A stretch of 64,000 nucleotides of DNA from Dolomedes plantarius (taxonomy: Eukaryota; Arthropoda; Arachnida; Araneae; Dolomedidae). The first letter of the stretch is position 1; every line of letters begins with the position of its first letter. Location: positions 118,052,431 through 118,116,430 of the forward strand of contig OU015491.1 in the NCBI GenBank assembly GCA_907164885.2, given 5' to 3'. Both the position numbers and the translations under genes were made by a program. Below the pieces are notes generated by a model, which was not told the DNA's origin, made no database searches, and worked only from the letters and a program-made list of their open reading frames with translations. Positions 20,970 through 32,484 of the stretch are shown one piece after another.

Positions 20970-21940
20970 CATTGAATAGATGAAATTTGCAAATATTCAT
21001 TTTCCAGATTTGTTATATCAGTTTCTACGAAATATTATAATTTTGTAATCGTCGGAGTTTAAAAAATATTAAATTCTATCATTCTTGATTGGGAATTAAA
21101 CGCAACAAACAGCGTTGATTGTTCAGTTGGAAATCAACCAAACCTTCAGATAACAAGATATATGAGTGAGGATATTTTATTTTACATCATTTCTTAACAA
21201 TCCCGCAATGTGAGTTAAATAAATGATTTCTGAATACAATTATTAGCGTTGACAGCTTGTAAATAATGTTGGATAAAAATCACAATTTACGAGCTAAATG
21301 TTTGAAACTTTATATTTATTTTGCATGAAAACTGGGGTGTTTGTCCTCTTGTGTGTAAATACAAGAGATAAACTTATTTTCTTCTCTGTGATACAAATCA
21401 CAAAAACTCGATTTTGAAGTTTCTAGAGTAACCTTTGAATTCACTGGTTCCTCCTCATAAGTGCTAATTCTACATTTTTCTTCTGGTTATCCCCAAAAGC
21501 ACAATCTGAATCATTTTTAGTGAAAGATTGAATTTTTTCCTGAATAGATTAGTTATATTGTCAGAGGTATGTTACATCCCAGAAAAAAAAGTTCGTTTTC
21601 CGCTAACAGTAAATTACTGTGGTTCGCACGGCTATGTTTCGTTGAAGAATTCTTGAGGTGATTGGAATTAAGGTACAAGACAATTGTTGAGACTTTGGTA
21701 TAGATATTAGTTTTTTACTAATATAATAATGCACTGTTCATCTATGCTGTCGTTGCATGATTGCTAACCTGCTTGGGATGCGAGAAATAATATATAAAAA
21801 ATATATTTTAAAACTTATTTTAAAACTTAATTGTTAATTTTTTATTGTTCACTGTATTGCTAAATGATGTGTATACATACGAGATTAAAATATTTTTAAG
21901 AATAGAATCATTTATATTTGGTTCGGCTGGAATATTACAC
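20970..21940. other. Unassigned AT-rich intergenic DNA
   Basis: No gene, element terminus or RNA motif is recognised. Confidence 0.5.
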
Positions 21941-21944
21941 GATT

Positions 21945-22440
21945 CTTCTTCTTTTTCTTCATCAGCACTACAACCTGTCACACGCCTGTCACAGGCAATG
22001 ACTGTCTCCACGAGCCTCCTCCATCAGACTCTATCTGGAACAATAGATTGCCATCGGTTGACTCCCAGATTCCTAAGATCTCTCTCAAAGATCTCTCTCA
22101 ACGGAATCAACCCACCTGGTGTATGTGTGTGTGTGGGGGGGGGGGGTCGTCTTTTTCGCATACCCTCAATTTTGAAAAGGTCATCAATTTAGTTGGGTTT
22201 GAGTCATTGCATCTAAAACGTTGTCCTAGCCATCTTATGCGAATAACCTTTATAATTTTGACATATCTGGTTCTTTAAATCTACTGTAAATTTCCTAATT
22301 ATATCGTATTTGATAGACATCATTCTGCTTAACTGCTCCCAAGATCTTTCGGAGAATATTTCTATCAAAAGTCAGCAGCTTATCTTTTTCAGATTTATTT
22401 AATGGCCAGCACTCGCTGCGGTATTACACGATTAGTAACT
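21945..22440 (-). pseudogene. 3' fragment of a non-LTR retrotransposon ORF2
   Basis: Minus-strand translation around 22220-22255 gives IRWLGQR in a context matching the R-W-L/A-G-H motif found after the reverse-transcriptase domain in many arthropod non-LTR elements. Flanking nucleotide landmarks (ATCTATTGTTCCAGATAGAG, CTTTTGATAGAAATATTC and AGCAGTTAAGCAGAATGATG on the minus strand) fit the same region. Frameshifts and stops make it non-functional. A (GT)n and poly-G tract at about 22120-22147 interrupts it. The clade, perhaps RTE-like, cannot be fixed by eye. Confidence 0.55.
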
Positions 22441-23325
22441 CAAAATAATGGCAAAAAACTAAGCCCCGCAATGTCGATTCTCTCGATACAAAAGACGATG
22501 AAAATCCCCGAGAGTCTGTGCTGCTTTTCTACAAATCAGAATAGCTTGTTTTGGGATCTCTAGTTATCTACTGATCATGAACTACGTAATTATCCAGGGT
22601 CTGTATTTGGGAGGGGTTGTAAGAAGGCATTTTTTAGTCATTAGTGAAAATGAGTACGAACCGAGGTCCTATCGTACAGGATTCTTTGTTAAGTGCGTTG
22701 ATTGCTACTCCGAGAATTGGGTCGCATTCGTTTGGAAATAAGGTTATAGAATTCAAAACCATGTTTTTATTAACTCGCTTTCTTGTTTGTCCAGTACAAA
22801 TCTTGCAATCGATTTTTAACTAACTTTCCGACTAGCTAGACATTTGAAACTTGCATTGTCATCATGTTCTGAATAGCTCATGATGACAATGCATTCTTTT
22901 AATACTTTTAGCCATCTTTAAGCAGGATTGAATTCATTTTCAGTTAATTTTATTTTTATGGAAAGCTAGTTCGGAAAAAATCCACAAGGTGGCGCTTCGA
23001 TCGAATTCAATGCTTGCTCTTTTGCGTAACGGCGTTTGACGAATTTGAAAACAGAATACATGTGTATTTAGTCTGTTTACAAAAATATTGTGCGAAAAAT
23101 TATTACGCATTTGATCGTTTTCCTTCAAGTTGATGGGATAATTCATCATAAAAATTTTAAAAAAAGTATTTATTAATACATAGAATTGTCAAGTTTATAT
23201 GATTCAACAGAAAATTTAAAAACGTAGTATATAAAAAGTTTTTTTATCTTGTAATTATATTATTTATGTTTATTCCTGGGCATAGTTTGTCATAATACAC
23301 TGGTGTAGATAACATCTAAAGTATG
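22441..23325. other. Unassigned DNA with a perfect short hairpin
   Basis: No gene is recognised. At 22853-22892 GCATTGTCATCATG and CATGATGACAATGC form a perfect 14-bp stem around a 12-nt loop. Confidence 0.55.
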
Positions 23326-23333
23326 ATCTAGAC

Positions 23334-23854
23334 TAGCCATGCTCAACCGTTTATTCTCTCGGTCCACATACATATATTCGCTATGTAACGCGGGACGCAA
23401 CATAGCACACCATACTTCATTATACTAATGTAAAAAATAAAACTAAAAACCTAAATGTATTCAAAAGTTTAATTAAAAATGAGCGTGATTTTTTTATGAC
23501 GAGACAAACTTCTGACAATTTTAGTAACACCAGGTTTATATATTTGTTATATGCTACTTTCAATACGTCATCGCGGTAAGAATCAGGAAGTCGATTTCTA
23601 TACACGTTCTTCGCATATTTCATTTTCGAATTGGAGGATTCACAAAGACACGTCGATGCAAGCAACGTGAACAGAAGGTGTATGATTTTTGTACCGTTTT
23701 GTGTTTTTAGACACTAATTTCGAAATTTTTATTTTCATGTGCCTAATAATTAGTATTAGTGTTTCGGGCCATACTTAGTCGATTTATATAGTCGATTTCT
23801 ATAGAAGCGTGGTGGGCCACATGCGGCCCGAGGGCCGCAGTTTGAGTATCCCTA
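23334..23854 (-). mobile_element. Internally deleted hAT transposon with 8-bp TSD
   Basis: ATCTAGAC flanks both sides exactly (23326-23333 and 23855-23862), the 8-bp duplication typical of hAT. The right end reads CAGTTTGAGTATCCCTA, and the left end TAGCCATGCTCAACCG is its diverged inverse. GC-rich subterminal GGCCACATGCGGCCCGAGGG near the right end is characteristic. Only the last part of a transposase remains inside, on the minus strand. At 521 bp it is a deletion derivative. Confidence 0.88.
23420..23665 (-). pseudogene. hAT transposase C-terminal dimerisation fragment
   Basis: The translated segment contains ASTCLCESSNSKMKYAKNVY followed by RNRLPDSYRDDVLKVA. This matches the hAT family C-terminal dimerisation region (pattern S-T-x-x-C-E-x-x-F-S-x-M-K-x-x-K-x-x-Y-R-x-R-L-x-D). 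The BED zinc finger and RNase H-like catalytic domain are absent, removed with the element's centre. The Phe usual after C-E is Ser here. Confidence 0.72.
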
Positions 23855-23862
23855 ATCTAGAC

Positions 23863-24883
23863 AATATTTCTATTTTTATAGCACCATCATATCTTTTCCA
23901 ATAAGGGTTAATAATTATTTAAGTTTTTGAGAATTTCTTCGCCTGATTTCCTCTACTTTGAGAACAAACACATGGTTAAAATTATTTGAAAAAGTGTTCG
24001 ATATTTCGGGAATTTCTATCTTTGGTTTAATAGACGAGTAGTTGATTCATGAAAAACCTCACTAATATAGCTTAATTTTTGTACAGAGAATCAAGGAATA
24101 TTTCTTTTTAAAAAAACATTTTACATACTTTCATTACATCATGATATAGCAATAAGGGAAGTTTATCTTTTACTAAAATGTTACACAAACTGAAACTTTT
24201 TACTGCTTTCTGAAATTTTGTTAATCCTTTTAACTCCTTATTCATATTTTGACATTTTTACCTCATTTAATCAAAGTTTACTTGTTTGGAAAAATAATAA
24301 TTATTTAGTAGTTTGAGCACTAATTTATTAAATTAGGCGAATGTTTTACGAAAAATATCTTTTAAAGATAATTAAACGATGAATTTTTGATACGAGGGAG
24401 TTATTTAAAGAAACTTTGTGCCAGAATTCATTAACTAAAAACACTTTGAAGTTTTTAATGTATTGTAGCAATTTTTTTTATTTTCAATGTCTTTTCTTGC
24501 GAGATAATTTTATTACCTTATACCTCATTAACCTGTTTTTAAGGCTATTAAATGTCAAGAAGTGCTTTAAAAAATAGTCAAGTTCTCAGCAATAAGTAAC
24601 ATTGTAATGGGTGTAAAATGTAATTAATATATGTGCTGGAATATTCTAAGAAAGTTGAAAAAAAAACCTTGAAATATTTGTTAATTTATACAAAAAGTGC
24701 AAAGAGTTTCTAAAGCAGCTTTATAAACATTTATTTTAGCTTAATTTTTCGGAAGTTTTTAAATGCTTTACAAAGTTTAACTTTGTTAAGTAAAGATAAA
24801 TTTCAGACAGTGTAGAATATCTCTCTCCCTTATAAGTGAATTTCTAAACGTAGAAAAACAAATAAAATTGAAGTTTGTAGTAA
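23863..24883. other. Unassigned AT-rich intergenic DNA
   Basis: Nothing recognisable lies between the hAT target duplication and the next Helitron. Confidence 0.5.
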
Positions 24884-25905
24884 TCTATATATATAAAACA
24901 GTTCCGTAACTGACTGACTCACTGACTGACATACAACGCACAGACCAAACCGCTGGAGCTAGAGGGCTGAAGTTTTGCATGACGATTCTTCTTATAGTGT
25001 AAGGGTGCACTAAGAAAGATTTTTGAAAAATTCTTCTTAGATTTTTTAAAATTAACTTTTTAAGCTGTTTTTGTAACTTTTTTTGAGTTTGCATTTAAAA
25101 TAATACTTTGAGGGTTATAAAATTTATATCACGAGAAAGATCATAAAATTTCCTTTAAAATGAAATCTTTTTCGAATCTTAACCTCCAATTTCTGATTTT
25201 TGGTGAATTTTTAAAGATTAATTTTTAGAATTTAATTTATAAAATGCTGATAACGTGATTTCTTTTTCTGGTTCTTTAAATTAATTTATCGTTACGTGCA
25301 TACAACGAAATAGACAAAAAAATTTCTTTCTAATGCGGCAGACGATTGGACATTTTTCAAAAAAATATTAAAATGCAATAAAAGATATTATGTTACGCAA
25401 ACTGTACTATATTAACTGTACTATATTCTTCAGTATGTTCCATTAGATTCAAATTGAATATTTTCTTCTACATTATTTTGTCCATAAAAATATACGTCAT
25501 GATTTTTTTATAAATATACTACCCGTGCTTCGCCCGTCTAGCCGGTCGGTTTAGGGACCCGCTTCTTTCAGCAATCATTGTCAGAGAATGAAAATACTAA
25601 AAAACAACGAATAAAGATATTTAAATTTTGTGGATACACATCCCACGTCCTGCAAACAGTCTCAAGCAGAAGAAAAATTCTTTTCCTTCCTCAATTTTGT
25701 TAACCAATTCAAATCTCAATTTTGTTAACCAAAATCAATTTATAAATTCAACTCAGTATATATAACATAGAATAAATACACATAGAATAAATACAATGGT
25801 GTACACATAGAATAAACACAGTATAAATAAAAACTAAACAAAGTATTGATTGAATTGAATTTAAGTGAAATGTAAATAATTCAACAAAAAAATAAAGTAT
25901 TAACG

Positions 25906-26800
25906 CAGGGGTGTCCAACGTTTTAGCTTCCTTGGGCCACATTGAAAGAATACGAATTGTCTTGGACGACACAAAAATATACCTAACATTAAAAATTGTT
26001 GATGAGTAAAAAAAGTATAATGTATAGTTAACATATGTATTTATTTCATTATAAATTTTATTTATAATTAAAAAGATAACTATAGGAGTCATAAAATTAA
26101 TGTGATATTTGGCATTGAATTTGAAAATTTAAAGCTTCAATATCTGGGTCGATTGAAGTGGTTGCAGTTCTCATGGTGTTGTTAAGATGTTCCTCCCATA
26201 TTTTGGTTCTAATTTGACTCTTAGTGTGCTTCACTCTTGAAAATAGTTGTTCACAGATGTACGTGCTTCCAAACGTTGATGCCCAGAATAACGTTTGACT
26301 ATGCAGTGAAGGATATTTATATCTCGGCAGGTATGAGTACAATAAAGAGACTCGATTGAATTTCTCTTTAAGTTAGATGTCAGATAGCAGCTCTATGCAT
26401 TCCATTTGACAATTTGCTAGCATTATATCTATATTGACTGTAAATAGAGTAGAAAACATACAAAGAAAACAATTGTTTATTTTCCCAAAAGTCCTGAAAT
26501 CAATTTTAAATTCTTGTACTAAATCAGAAAGTAAGGCTGCGTATTTTATAACATTTTTAGAATTGTGCTTGGTCAGCATCTCGAAAGGCAAAAAAATTTT
26601 AACATTTAATTTGGCTTGCCATAATTTCAACTTCATGGATTTTACACTGAAGACGGGCGTTTGAGTCATTTAAATGGGCATTCAGATCTATCAAAATCTG
26701 CAAGCCAGTTATCATAAAGTTCTGGCACAGGTTACTTTTCAATGTGATAAAAATTTTGATATCATCAAGTAGGCTAACCTACCTTATAAAACCTTTTTAA
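25906..26800 (-). mobile_element. Truncated hAT element
   Basis: The left end is CAGGGGTGTCCAACG at 25906 followed by CTTGGGCCACATT, a typical hAT terminus and subterminal region. A transposase 3' part reads toward it from the right on the minus strand. No matching right terminus or repeat of the 8-bp left flank TATTAACG was found, so the 5' part of the element is missing. The right limit is approximate. Confidence 0.62.
26097..26720 (-). pseudogene. hAT transposase C-terminal half, GTF2IRD2/ZBED5-like
   Basis: Two neighbouring minus-strand frames carry it. The upstream part (26373-26669) has VKSMKLKLWQAKL, LPFEMLTKH and DLVQEFKIDFRTFGKINNCF, followed by CMFSTLFTVNIDIM and NCQMECIELLSDI. This is the region preceding dimerisation in hAT-derived proteins such as GTF2IRD2 and EPM2AIP1. 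The downstream part (26097-26342) has LFWASTFGSTYICEQLFSRV, the hAT dimerisation motif, then EEHLNNTMRTATTSI. A stop and frame change between them, and loss of the N-terminal half, make it a pseudogene. The dimerisation core (FGSTYICEQ-FS) is well kept. Confidence 0.8.
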
Positions 26801-27038
26801 GACTTTTTAATATTTTCTCCACTGAGCCACCTTATTTCTTCACCTTATTTCTAATACAAAATTGAAGTGACAAACAACTTTAAATGTGTGTTTCTCAGAA
26901 TTATGTTTTTTAGCACAAATCTCTACGGTTATCACGATATCTCACACAATAATGCATATAATTTGATAAAATGCTCAGGAAATGTTTGAGATGCTATTGT
27001 TAATGAAGTGAGGCACAATAATTGATGTATAATAAATA

Positions 27039-27650
27039 GTTTTTTTTTTATTCGGGGCTGTTTTCATAAGGAAAGGAATGGCGACTCCGGGAAAATTTTC
27101 ATATTAGAACATAAAATTGCGTGTATTACTTTTGCATTTTAAAATTTTCTCTTAGATTGTAGGCCATTTTGAAGATAACTGCCATATGTATCATGTGTGA
27201 GAAGGAAATTAAAATAGTAGAATCAGGAATTTGTGCAGAATGATAGGCGCTTTAGCTAAATTTCAGATTAATATTCTACGTTCGGAGTCAATTTTAAAAA
27301 AAAATTAAAGGTTTTTTTTGGTCTTTTATGGTAAAATAGCACTTAAAAATTTTAAAAAAAGAACAAAAACTTACCTGTAAATAGCATACTTTTTTATAAA
27401 TTGGTCAGTTTGAAGTAATTTTTATTGAAATTTAGCTAAAACGCCTTTCACTTTGCACAAAATCCTAATGCTACTATTTTAATTACCTTCTCACACATGA
27501 TACATATGGCAGTTATCTTCAAAGTGACCTACAATCTAAGAGAAAATTTGAAAATGCAAAAATAATACATGCAATTTTATGTTCCAATATGAAAATATTT
27601 CCGATTCGTCATTCCTTTCCTTATAAAAACAGCCCAAAATAAAAAAAAAC
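27039..27650. mobile_element. Foldback MITE with ~230-bp arms
   Basis: TA flanks both sides (27037-27038, 27651-27652). The termini are GTTTTTTTTTATTCGGGGCT and its near inverse. Arms at about 27039-27275 and 27420-27650 pair along their length (for example TGCCATATGTATCATGTGTG on the left with CACACATGATACATATGGCA on the right), around a ~145-bp centre. No coding sequence is present. It lies inside the nested inverted Helitron. Confidence 0.85.
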
Positions 27651-28596
27651 TACAATTATATCACAGAAATATTGCAAAGAGTTGCAGACAGAAGCATAAA
27701 AAGAAAGAATATTTAAATAAAGTAACTAAATTAAACAAAAAATGACAGAAAGATCAAATCCCATTTCACTATCCAATTGAAATAATATGAAAAGGATTAA
27801 ATTCTGGTTCAACGATTAATTTATGAACAATTAGAAAATTAACTAAATGTAAAATAGAAAAGTAAATAAAACATAATTATATTTCACTGCCCTTCAAAAA
27901 TATCCAATAATAACACAATTTCCTTAGCAATACAAAAAAGTAAAAACAGTATTTGACTATCACAGAAATATTCCAGAGTTGCAACGGTAATCCGTATACT
28001 GGGAATTAACCCAGTAAAAAAGGATTAATGAAAGAAAAAAGAAAACTAAAGGAGTAATATTAGAAAATTAACTTTAAATAACTCCAATTAACTACAAAAT
28101 AACAATATTCCATGCGTTCACTTACCTTGGACACCTTGAATTAACATCCAATAGGTGCGCATGCGCAGTTCTTATGAATGATTTTTTCCATCGTCTGAAG
28201 ATGAAATATTATTTAAAAACTGTATTTAATTATAATTATTTTAAAGCTTCCAAACTTATGTTAGAATTATCTTAAGGCTTTAAAACACAAGTATACGAAG
28301 CTTCAACCAGATTCGTTAAGAAATGTAGATTTGTATACGTTACATACATACATAGAGACACTATGCTTTATTTATATAGATTTTTTTGTTTTTTTACATC
28401 AATTGCAAACATTGATCGTTGAATTTATTATAAATACATTTATACATATTTTTGGCATTAAGTGTATACATTGAGCACTGTATTTAATTTGAATGTACTC
28501 CATAGCGAAGTACGGGTTTTCAGCTAGTAGTATATATTACAAGAAAGACATATATTCTAGTTGTTGTTGCTAATGCGGAGACACTTGTCGGGAGAC

Positions 28597-28885
28597 TATA
28601 TCTAGACTCATGGCTCCACAAACAGTCCACTGTGGACCAAGGCGGACGGTGCCCATCTGCGCTTTCATGACCTTGGTCTTGGTGTGCCATACAGCATATG
28701 TCTCACTCAGGTGGTCAACCTGAGGTGGGACCCCCAGGGTTTATTTCCCAAGCATGCTTGGTCCTCATTTTACCGTCCAATTCAAGGGATGAAAGGCTGA
28801 GTCGACCTTGCCCAGCGGCATGATCGAACACTGGACCTGTGGAGTGGCAGCATGTCGCTTTTAACCACTACGCCACCGGGCGTCC
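28597..28885 (-). mobile_element. tRNA-derived SINE with 13-bp target duplication
   Basis: CTTGTCGGGAGAC is repeated exactly at 28584-28596 and 28886-28898, the target duplication. Between them, on the minus strand, the sequence begins GGGACGCCCGG. It has box A TGGCGTAGTGG (an exact TRGYNNARNGG match) and a box B-like GTGTTCGATCATG about 45 bases on. A long tRNA-unrelated body with CAAGCATGCTTGGG and GACCAAGGTCATGAAAGC follows. The length is 289 bp. This head differs from the SINE at 12.7 kb, so it is another family. Confidence 0.85.
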
Positions 28886-29026
28886 CTTGTCGGGAGACAT
28901 TCGCACTGTTAATCGCGGTAATTCGCTGACTACTTTTTGCAGGTGTGTCAACATTGCTCCCTCAAACTATCTAAGTTTTGACCACGTTTTACATTTATCT
29001 TTTCCTAATCGGAATTCGAATATCAA

Positions 29027-29848
29027 CACTAGAACCGCGGCACTTTCGGTATACCTAAAACGGCAGAGCGTGTTAATTTGACCTTAGATAGCAAAACGCA
29101 TAAAAATGAACGAAATTTTTGATTTCGCTAAGTAAAATATTACAGTTTCATACGATAATTAAAATTTCCCAGAAATAACATTAAATATATATAAATAAGC
29201 TGAAATCCTTTAAAATGTTAGAGGCTGATGTTCAAAATTTTAAATCCTTATGTATTTGTCTTAAACAAAACTAAAATTAAATTCAAATTTTACTTCATAA
29301 CTTTAATAGAAAATAGATTATCGCATTTAAATATGTTTAAAGAACATTTTAAAGAAGAATTATAGATATATTAAAATTTTTATTAGTCACTTACTAGTTT
29401 TACTGATTTATTTTATTCAATTTACTGCATGCACTCTGTGCAGAAATTAGTAGTAAGTTTTGTGAATTTACCACAAATAGGGCCTTTACAGTTTGAATAA
29501 ACATCCTGTGTGAATAACAGCATGTGGTGTTGGTCCAAAAACTTCATTTAAAACGTTGTGATTTGCTTTTTACCTATCTGTGCGGCGTTCCAAATTGTTC
29601 CATCTTTGCCAACTTGTTTATTCTCTTTAAAATTTCTTCGGGTAAAATTGACCCGCTCCACGGTTTTCGGTAAAACTGTTAATAACCGGAAATCGATTAA
29701 TATTACACATTTCCAAATTGGGTAAGTGTTTACTTACCTTATATTAAAAAAAGTCAGAAGAGGAAAACATTTCGCCTTAATAACTTTTCTCGTGGGGACA
29801 ATATAAACATTGATTTGGGTCAATTTAACCAGCTTTATGGTTCTAATG
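29027..29848. mobile_element. piggyBac-like non-autonomous element (candidate)
   Basis: The left end CACTAGAACCGCGG and the right end (minus strand) CATTAGAACCATAAAGC resemble CAYTAGAACC-type piggyBac termini. The right side is followed by TTAA (29849-29852), the piggyBac target. The left side has TCAA (29023-29026), one change away. GGTCAATTTAACC and CGGGTAAAATTGACCCG in the right part are palindromes of a sort common in piggyBac subterminal regions. No transposase is present. Confidence 0.5.
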
Positions 29849-29864
29849 TTAACCATAAAAGCGG

Positions 29865-30600
29865 TGACATTAGACTTCTTGAGAGTCCTTTCAAAAGTTT
29901 TTTTTAGTGCTAGAGAACTGTGCTCTGCCAAAAACATCGCAAAAACGAACACGGGGGCGTGGGTTTGAAGTTACTCATGAAAGTGATGACGCCACAGAAG
30001 CCACCGTAGGAGTTTATTGTGTTTTCGGCCCGTCAGTGGCAAAAAGTATCATTATAATCGCCATTAATCCAACATAAATGTCTATCACTTCAAAAGACCT
30101 CTTCCCAGAAACCCGAAAATATAGCATTGACGGCAATTCCGTAGCAAAAGCGGTAAGGTCACATTATCGAAATTGCCAATTTTCCCATCACGCGTAGAGT
30201 ATATTGTAGAGCCGCAAGCGTATTCCAACTTAGGATATCTTTAAAATCCTGCGGAGAACGCGGCGAAACGGTCTCCGTCACGTCCGCAAAGTGAGTAATC
30301 TCGTAGAGTGACGTCATACCGCTGAAGACTTCATGAAAATCCTTCCTAAATATTTTTTTCAGTCCTCGAGAACTATGCACTGCAAATACATCGCAAAAAA
30401 CGAACACGGGGCACACGTTTTAAGTTACTCGTGAAAGCGATGACGTCACCGAATCCACCATAAGAGTTTATCGGTTTTTCGGCATCTCACTGACAAAAAG
30501 TAGCACTAGAGACGACATTAATTCATCGTAAATGTTTATTACTCCAATACACCTCAACCCAGAAAACCGAAAATATAGCGTTAGCGCCGATTCCGTGTTA
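29865..30600. repeat. Direct repeat, ~270-bp units with 455-bp period
   Basis: Copies at about 29865-30140 and 30320-30600 share GACTTC-TGA-A-TCCTT, ACATCGCAAAAA, CGAACACGGG (29946 and 30401) and CCCAGAAA-CCGAAAATATAGC. They are diverged by many substitutions. The unit looks non-coding; the minus-strand frames in each copy differ in sequence. Confidence 0.75.
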
Positions 30601-31201
30601 ATGCAGTGCCCTTTAAAAGTGCATGTCTGAAAATTGATTTATAGTTTGCTTTCCGACCGTAATAATTGCATCTTCTCTGTTAGAGTCGTGGGATGGCGGT
30701 CAGAGAGTTAAGTATTGATGAATGCATTAACTCTGCTGCTAGAGGCTATGCTCTCAGATTCGTTATGATCGTATCCTCAGATTACTGTTTTAGTCATTAC
30801 TCCATTAAAACCCGTGTATTTCTGGAATAAGTGTCATGGCGTGTATTATTTTTCTCTTGGCGTAAGTAATTGTTGTCTAATACAAGTACATAATACACAT
30901 TCAGAAGTCATTGTCATACTTATTTGTTTTAAATATAAGCCTTATGTTGGCATCAGAAATATTAAATTGATTAATATTTTGTAAAATTATTGCAATAAAT
31001 CTTGGCTGCAATGCACTCCTGAAAGCATGACATTGGATTTTATTTCATTCTTTTCCTTTTTTTCCCCTTTCTTGCTTTCAATTACACTGTACTTTTCCCC
31101 TTCATGCTCTTTATACTTAAAACTAGGATTATTTTATGAGTTCCTTTTTTAAAGTTATGCAATATTTATTTTATATCTTCGGAAAGGACCAAACTTTGTT
31201 C
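30601..31201. other. Unassigned intergenic DNA
   Basis: Nothing recognised up to the ATGAT target duplication at 31202-31206. Confidence 0.5.
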
Positions 31202-31206
31202 ATGAT

Positions 31207-32483
31207 TGTAATGATACGCCTTCGAATAGGTGAAAATAATCATAAAAATATTAAAAGAATAAGTTAATTCGCAGGCTTTTATCATTACATTCAAACTGTT
31301 AAAATTGGAAATGATGGCTAGAAGCGGCATGATAATTAAAGAGCAAAGCGGTCCGGTGTTTTGATGTGGAGGAAGAAGCGGTCAGCTTGGAAAGTTAGAT
31401 CGCTAGACGTAGATAAGCGGGGTGTCTCCAAAAGTGACATTATATGACAAAGGGCTTTGTATTCGAATTTACGACAGCGGCATTCGACAGCGGCGTGAGA
31501 AAACCACAAACAACTTGGGAGATTTTGGCGTGCGGTTTCGGTGGGTGAAGCAGGGCGGACAATTAAAGAAGGTTGAAGTGATGCTGGCAAATGAAATTTT
31601 GTCAGTATCAGGAATGGTTGAAAAGAAATTAGAAGGAGAAGTCAAGAAAGAAGAATTGGTTTTGAAATAATATAAATTGGGGAGTTCGGAAAATTAAAAA
31701 AGATCTCTCCCCTTTTCTCTAAAATAGCAAACTCTCAAATCTCTCAGGGAGAGACTCCTTTCTTGAGTTTGGCGTATCGGGTCGAACTACAGTTCACCGT
31801 TGCCTCATAAGATTTTGTGTTCTACGGCGATGGGTCGAATTTTGAGTTCCCCAGATATAATTGTGAAATAAAATATTTTGTGTGTGCGTGTGATGATAGA
31901 AGGTAGCAACAAGCTCAACGACCTAGAAGCAAGAGGATCCCCAGCATATGAACGGAAATCGACCTACAAATATACCGGAACGCAACTCAACGAGTGAGTC
32001 AAAATATTTCATTTGTTTAGATCAGTCCTTTACAATGTTTTTGGTTGATGTTTATATTTGATTTGGCTATTGGTTTACGAATAGGTGTAGAGATAGTTAA
32101 TATGAGATATAATTCGTATTCTACGTTTTGGATAGTTATGGTGTGCTCCCTTGTTTCCTTTGAAAAGTAATCTTTGAAATTTTATATTAAAGGACGAGAT
32201 TTCGTGTATGGCTAGGTGTGTTTATGAAAATTTTATTAAGATAAAATGAATAAATGTACAAATTGTAAATAAATCAAGTTCTCTAAATTAGTTCTCTGTT
32301 TTAATTGTTTTCATTGGTTTTCAGTTTACTTGTTCGTTATTGCTAACTATGTCCTGAACCTTGGGTTATTAACAAATAATTTAAACACAATGTACCCAAC
32401 TACCCCTTTATAAAATAAATAATTAATGTACTACCCCAACTAAATCACGCCCGATTAAATAACTTTGGACTATCAATACGACA
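31207..32483 (+). repeat. 5' LTR of the LARD-type element
   Basis: The LTR is 1277 bp, TG...CA. It matches 36777-37997 apart from substitutions and several indels. The largest is a ~50-bp stretch near 31660-31720 (around AATTGGGGAGTTCGG) absent from the 3' copy. The 80-codon frames on both strands near 31336-31670 recur in the other LTR and are probably incidental. Confidence 0.9.
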
Positions 32484-32484
32484 C

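Larger units (their letters stand above)
25519..28380 (-). mobile_element. Second Helitron nested in inverted orientation
   Basis: On the minus strand it begins TC at 28380 (TCTATATAAATAAAGCATAG) and ends GGGCGAAGCACGGGTAG at about 25519, followed by T. The end is GTAG rather than CTAG. Near its 3' end it shares GGTTAACAAAATT-like sequence and TAAATTGATTTTGGTTAAC with the Helitron at 14737-18709, so it seems to belong to that family. It interrupts the 24884-28527 element exactly where that element's homology to its sister copy stops. Confidence 0.55.
24884..28527 (+). mobile_element. Helitron of the CTGACTGAC family, carrying nested insertions
   Basis: The 5' end is TC at 24884, then TATATATATAAAACAGTTCC and CTGACTGAC repeats. 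The 3' end is GCGAAGTACGGGTTTTCAG then CTAG at 28524-28527, followed by T. Comparison with the inverted copy at 16602-17382 shows the native sequence breaks off near 25515 and resumes near 28380. The ~2.86 kb between is inserted. Without it the element would be about 780 bp, the same as the other copy, with no coding capacity. Confidence 0.8.

Noticed and set aside
22120..22147. (GT)n plus poly-G as a separate element
   Set aside because: A short simple-sequence expansion inside the non-LTR fragment.
31336..31670. Overlapping 82-84-codon frames on both strands, repeated at 36895-37220
   Set aside because: They are within the LARD LTRs. Conservation between the two copies is explained by LTR homology, not coding constraint.
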